10,169 nucleotides of DNA. Origin: Chloroflexota bacterium (GTDB lineage: Bacteria > Chloroflexota > Anaerolineae > Aggregatilineales > UBA2796). Both the position numbers and the translations under genes were made by a program. Numbering within the stretch: position 1 is the first letter of the stretch; the number at the start of each line of letters is the position of its first letter. The DNA is taken from contig JAGHYP010000081.1 in the NCBI GenBank assembly GCA_017743585.1, forward strand, positions 1-10,169, written 5' to 3'. Of the stretch, positions 6,716-10,169 are shown in pieces. The notes beneath the pieces were generated by a model, which was given only the letters and a program-made list of their open reading frames with translations, did no database searches and had not been told where the DNA came from.

Positions 6716-7846
6716 GTGCGCATCGTCCATCTCGCCAAGATGACAGGCGTCGCCGGCACAGAGAATCACCTGCTGACGCTCTTGCCGCATCTCACCGAGA
6801 GGGGGCAGGAGGTGCGCTTGCTGGTGCTGTGTGAGCCTGAGAAGCCGATGTACGAATACGCGGCGCGCATGAGCGCAGCAGGCGTGCCAACTGAGCTGTT
6901 CAACATTCACGGCGACATTGACCTGCGCCTGATCGGTCAATTGGCGGCGCGCTTGCGGGCGCTGCAGCCCGACGCTGTTCATACACACTTGATCCACGCC
7001 GATTGGCACGGCATTCCGGCGGCACGGCGCGCGGGCGTGCGCTATATCTACACCTCAGGGCATAACGACGATCCATTCCGCAGGCGACTGCCGATTCGGC
7101 TGGTGCAAGCCTACCTATGGCGCAGGCTGACAGCAGGCATCGCGATCAGCGAAGCCGTTCGCCGATTCGTGATCGAGGTCGAGCTGGCGCCGCCGCAGAA
7201 AGTCCACACAGTGCATTACGGCCTCGCGCCTGCTCAGCCCGACCTGACTATGCGCGCCGCATTCCGCGCTGAGCTGGGCATACCGCTCAATGCGCCTGTC
7301 CTCGGCTCGGTCTGCCGCTTGATCGAGCAAAAAGGCTTGACCTTCGCGCTGCGCGCCTTCGCGCAGATCGCGCCGCGCTTCCCTGAAGCGCATTATGTGA
7401 TCATCGGCGATGGCGCGCTGCGCGAGCAGCTGCGCGCAGAGGCAGAAGCGCTCGGAGTGGCGGCGCGCGTGCATTTTGCGGGCTGGCGCGCTGATGCAGC
7501 GGCGCGCATGGTCGCCTTCGATATTTTTGTCATGCCGTCGCTATGGGAAGGCTTCGGCTTAGTGCTGCTGGAAGCGATGAGGGCGCGTTTGCCGATCATC
7601 GCCTCAGCTGTCTCGGCGCTGCCGGAGATCGTGCGAGATGGCGAGACCGGTTTTCTATGCGCGCCGCGCGACGTCGCCTGCCTTGCCGAGCGCATGGCGC
7701 GCCTGCTCTCAGCGCGCGACTTGGCAGCACAGCTCGGCGCGCGTGGCGAGGCGCGTCTGCGCGCTGAATTCAGTGTCTCAAAGATGGTAGACCGCACGCT
7801 CGCCGTCTACCGGAAGACAGGCGCATTACGAAAGGAATCAGCATGA
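6716..7846 (+). CDS. Glycosyltransferase family 4 protein
   Basis: Transfers a sugar from a nucleotide-activated donor to an acceptor, probably in cell-surface glycan or glycolipid synthesis at the cytoplasmic face; donor and acceptor cannot be read from the sequence. The 376-residue GT-B protein has an N-terminal acceptor domain with the glycine-containing GVAGTENHLL (11-20) and HTHLIHAD (89-96). The C-terminal donor domain has VCRLIEQKGL (199-208), VIIGDGALREQL (228-239) and the EX7E motif SLWEGFGLVLLEAM (275-288, Glu278 and Glu286). ALPEIVRDGETGFL (301-314) follows. The start is GTG, in frame with the typical MRIVHLA opening. The stop overlaps the fabD ATG (ATGA), so the two are translationally coupled. 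Confidence 0.92.
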   Translation: MRIVHLAKMTGVAGTENHLLTLLPHLTERGQEVRLLVLCEPEKPMYEYAARMSAAGVPTELFNIHGDIDLRLIGQLAARLRALQPDAVHTHLIHADWHGIPAARRAGVRYIYTSGHNDDPFRRRLPIRLVQAYLWRRLTAGIAISEAVRRFVIEVELAPPQKVHTVHYGLAPAQPDLTMRAAFRAELGIPLNAPVLGSVCRLIEQKGLTFALRAFAQIAPRFPEAHYVIIGDGALREQLRAEAEALGVAARVHFAGWRADAAARMVAFDIFVMPSLWEGFGLVLLEAMRARLPIIASAVSALPEIVRDGETGFLCAPRDVACLAERMARLLSARDLAAQLGARGEARLRAEFSVSKMVDRTLAVYRKTGALRKESA

Positions 7847-8805
7847 TAGATTGGTCGCGCACGGCGCTGCTGTTTCCAGGACAAGGCTCGCAGACAGCAG
7901 GCATGGCGCTTGATTTCAAGCGCGAGTATGAGGCGGTCGCTGCGCTGTTCGAGTGCGCGGATCGCATCTATGGTGAGCCGTTCTCGCGCATTTTTGAAGA
8001 CGCAACGGCGCTCGATCAGACGGAAAACACGCAACCTGCGCTCTACATCGCAGGTTTGGCCGCGCTGCGCGCGCTTGAGGCGGCGCTCAACAATGGCCAG
8101 CCGCTGGCGCCGCTGGCGGCCGCAGGACACAGCCTTGGCGAGTTCACGGCGCTCACAGCAGCGGGCGCGCTCAGCCTTGAAGACGGTCTGCGCCTTGTGC
8201 GTTTGCGCGGTCAGCTCATGGCGCGGGCAGGCGCAGCGCAGCGCGGTGCAATGGCAGCCTTGCTCGGCGCGGATGCAGGGCAGGTGCGCGCCATTTGCGA
8301 GCGCGCGAGCGCAGAAATCGGCGCGCCTGTGGTCTTGGCGAACGACAACTGCCCCGGTCAGGTTGTGATCAGCGGCGCTGAGAATGCCGTCGAAGCGGCG
8401 ATCGCCTTGGCAAAGGCAGAGGGCATCAAGCGCGCTGTGAGGTTGGCGGTCAGCGTGGCAGCGCACTCGCCGCTCATGGCGAGCGCCGCTGAGGCATTCC
8501 GCGACGCGCTCTCACGCATCACCTTCCGCGCGCCGCGCTTCCCCGTGATCGGCAACACGACTGCGGCACCGCTCAACACGCCCGAGCAAATTGTGGCAGA
8601 GCTGAGCGCACAACTGACGGGCAGCGTACGCTGGACGGAGTCTGTGCGGGCCTTGCGAGCGCTTGGCGCGCAGACTTTCCTTGAGCTTGGCGCGAAAGAC
8701 GTGCTGACGGGCTTGCTCAGGCGCATTGACCGCGACGCGGAAGGCATTCCAATCAACGATATGGCGACTCTGAGCGCATTTGTTGAGCGCTGCGCAGCGC
8801 AATAG
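7843..8805 (+). CDS. fabD: Malonyl-CoA:acyl carrier protein transacylase
   Basis: Moves malonyl from CoA to ACP, feeding type II fatty acid synthesis in the cytoplasm. The 320-residue protein has the standard length and active site: FPGQGSQ (11-17), nucleophile Ser97 in GHSLGE (95-100), Arg122 in LRGQLM, GQVVISG (172-178) and catalytic His208 in AAHSPLM. An AAAGGAA lies 5 bases before the ATG, and the ATG overlaps the stop of the glycosyltransferase gene. No other fab gene is visible in the window, so this fabD sits outside a fab cluster at least on this side. The function is secure. Confidence 0.97.
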   Translation: MIDWSRTALLFPGQGSQTAGMALDFKREYEAVAALFECADRIYGEPFSRIFEDATALDQTENTQPALYIAGLAALRALEAALNNGQPLAPLAAAGHSLGEFTALTAAGALSLEDGLRLVRLRGQLMARAGAAQRGAMAALLGADAGQVRAICERASAEIGAPVVLANDNCPGQVVISGAENAVEAAIALAKAEGIKRAVRLAVSVAAHSPLMASAAEAFRDALSRITFRAPRFPVIGNTTAAPLNTPEQIVAELSAQLTGSVRWTESVRALRALGAQTFLELGAKDVLTGLLRRIDRDAEGIPINDMATLSAFVERCAAQ

Positions 8806-8822
8806 TCCACCAGGAGCGCGTT

Positions 8823-10169
8823 ATGCGGCTGCAGATTGTCCAGCTTGAGCCGTATGACGATGTCATCTCGGCGCGCGATAGGCTGACGTTCGTCAAGGCC
8901 GAGCGCGTATTGCTCATCCTGCCGAAGCAAGGCGGCATTCTGCAGCGCAAGCTGGACTTGCTGCTCTTGCAACGCGAAGCGGCGCGGCGCGGCGCGCGCT
9001 TGGCGCTAATCAGCGACGATCCGTGCGTGATCGCGAACGCGCGCGAGCTGAACATCTCGGTCTTCAAGTCCTTGCAAGAGAGTCAGCGCAAGAGATGGCG
9101 CAAGCCGCGCAACCAAGTCTTCTGGGATCGGCGCGCCCGTCCTGAGCAGCCGCCTGAGGCGCTGGAATTGCGCGAGCTGCGCCTGCGCGCCAGCCGTCTG
9201 CGCGCCCTGACGCCGCGCCAGCGCCGTGCGCAACGCTTGGCGCGTAACGGCGCGGCAGCCTTGCTGCTCGCCGTCGTCTTGCTCGCCGCGTATCTGCTCT
9301 TGCCCGCTGCTGAGGTGACCATCACGCCGTTGCAATCACAGATCAGCGCGTCGTTGCCGATTATCGCCGACCCAAATGTCACGCAGATTGACGTCGAGCA
9401 AGGGCGGGTGCCTGCTATCGCTGAGATACTGGACGTGGAAGCGCAGGTCAGCATCCCGCCTTCAGGGCTGATAGACGTGCCGAGCGGACGCGCTACGGGC
9501 GAGGTGACCTTCTATAACTTGGTCGAATCGGCTGTGGAGGTGCCTGCCGGCACGATTCTTAGCACAGTTGGCGCGCGCCCCGCGCGCTTTCGTACCTTGC
9601 AAGCGGCGACGCTCGCGGCAGGCGTCGGCAAGACGGCGACTGTGCCGATTGAAGCGCTGGATGAATCGCTGGGCGTGGCGGGCAACGTGCAAGCAGGCGC
9701 GATTGTCAACATCGAAGGCGGCTTGGACAGAGCGATCTCAGTCCGCAACCTAGCGCCGACGCGCGGCGGCACTGTCCGCGAGCAAGCGGTGGTCACGCGC
9801 GCCGACTACGACCGCCTGCTGATCATCGGTCGCGCGCAGCTGCTGCAAAACGCGCTGACCGAAGTGAGCGCGCGGCTGAGCGGCACGCAGATCGTCGTGC
9901 CGAACGGCATTCGCATCCTGAACGAGGGCGCTGAGGAAGTCACGTACAGCGCGTTCGTCGGCGAGCAGGCCGACGTGCTGAGCTTGACGATCCGCGCGCG
10001 CGTGCAGGCGCTGATCGTTGACGAGCAAGCAGCGCGCCAAGCCATGCTGGCACGGCTCTCGCGCGAGATTCCGAGCGGGCATCGCCTGCTGCTGGAGACA
10101 ATCACCTACAATCGCAGCCCGTTGCAGGCGGCGGATGCGCAAGGGCGCGTCACGTTTTTGATGTACGCC
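8823..10169 (+). CDS. Membrane-anchored baseplate-J-like protein, 3'-truncated by window end
   Basis: The reading frame is open for 449 codons to the last base, so the C-terminus is missing. The start ATG has AGGAG 6 bases upstream and lies 17 bases after fabD. Residues 1-90 form a soluble alpha/beta domain (KAERVLLILP, LDLLLLQREAARRGARLALI, ELNISVFKSLQE) followed by a very basic Arg/Lys-rich stretch (about 88-141). A single hydrophobic helix follows (about 143-161). By the positive-inside rule the N-terminus is cytoplasmic and the rest external. The outer part holds a baseplate-J/gp47-like module (about 224-300: ATGEVTFYN, VPAGTIL, FRTLQ, GVAGNVQAG), the fold of phage and contractile-injection baseplates. 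No other phage or injection gene is nearby. Such single genes occur in Chloroflexota, but their role is not known to me. Confidence 0.82.
   Translation, partial: MRLQIVQLEPYDDVISARDRLTFVKAERVLLILPKQGGILQRKLDLLLLQREAARRGARLALISDDPCVIANARELNISVFKSLQESQRKRWRKPRNQVFWDRRARPEQPPEALELRELRLRASRLRALTPRQRRAQRLARNGAAALLLAVVLLAAYLLLPAAEVTITPLQSQISASLPIIADPNVTQIDVEQGRVPAIAEILDVEAQVSIPPSGLIDVPSGRATGEVTFYNLVESAVEVPAGTILSTVGARPARFRTLQAATLAAGVGKTATVPIEALDESLGVAGNVQAGAIVNIEGGLDRAISVRNLAPTRGGTVREQAVVTRADYDRLLIIGRAQLLQNALTEVSARLSGTQIVVPNGIRILNEGAEEVTYSAFVGEQADVLSLTIRARVQALIVDEQAARQAMLARLSREIPSGHRLLLETITYNRSPLQAADAQGRVTFLMYA

Noticed and set aside
8397..8406. GCGATCGC-like palindrome resembling the cyanobacterial HIP1 repeat
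   Set aside because: I noticed only this one occurrence, so there is no sign of HIP1 enrichment. It fits ordinary GC-rich coding sequence.
7807..8466. - strand open frame (219 codons) opposite fabD
   Set aside because: It is antisense to fabD with its full catalytic set. The product is Cys/Arg/His-rich noise.
9006..9335. - strand frames opposite the baseplate-J-like gene
   Set aside because: The + strand frame is open across the whole region with a good ribosome-binding site, a transmembrane helix and a recognisable domain. The antisense frames are fragmented and featureless.
8823..10169. Prophage or contractile-injection cluster suggested by the baseplate-J-like domain
   Set aside because: All visible neighbours are housekeeping genes with the same base composition, and no other tail, capsid, integrase or attachment site is seen.

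Overview
This 10.2 kb window comes from the end of an assembled contig of a GC-rich bacterium. Bases 1-19 are a leftover sequencing-library transposase end, not genome. The rest is dense, ordinary chromosomal sequence. Several traits fit Chloroflexota (Chloroflexi): an L31 with an RNA-polymerase-alpha-like tail, groES-groEL under HrcA/CIRCE control, a DUF4926 protein, and a membrane-anchored baseplate-J-like protein next to fabD. This assignment is inference, because no rRNA or other definitive marker is present. There are no transposons, CRISPR arrays, tRNAs or phage modules, and no stretch over 300 bases lacks a gene.

Left part (20-1402, + strand): the 3' part of rpmE (ribosomal protein L31), cut off by the contig end, carries a C-terminal helix-hairpin-helix extension. 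After it come an intrinsic terminator or attenuator, then tdk (thymidine kinase) and, 3 bases later, an alkyltransferase-like DNA-damage protein (ATL). A perfect palindrome at 1411-1436 separates these genes from the convergent groEL.

Middle part (1460-5468, - strand, read right to left): a DUF4926 protein; rpsT (S20) with its own strong promoter and a TTG start; an M20 metallopeptidase overlapping rpsT; then groES and groEL. The groESL promoter is a near-consensus sigma-70 type lying between two CIRCE operators. One is perfect and covers the start of transcription. The other has one mismatch, lies upstream of the -35 box and contains the stop codon of the M20 peptidase.

Right part (5591-10169, + strand): an operon-like run of an M24 (creatinase-fold) protein that has lost most metal ligands, a GT4 glycosyltransferase, fabD (malonyl-CoA:ACP transacylase), and a partial single-pass membrane protein with a baseplate-J-like outer domain. 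It starts at a promoter whose -10 box overlaps the -10 box of the probable divergent DUF4926 promoter.

The genes serve translation (L31, S20), protein folding under heat stress (GroES/GroEL), nucleotide salvage and alkylation-damage recognition (Tdk, ATL), peptide turnover (M20, possibly M24), and the cell envelope and lipids (GT4, FabD, baseplate-J-like). I see no clearly new multi-gene system. The best leads are the L31 fusion, the double-CIRCE promoter, the degenerate M24 protein and the membrane-anchored baseplate-J-like protein.
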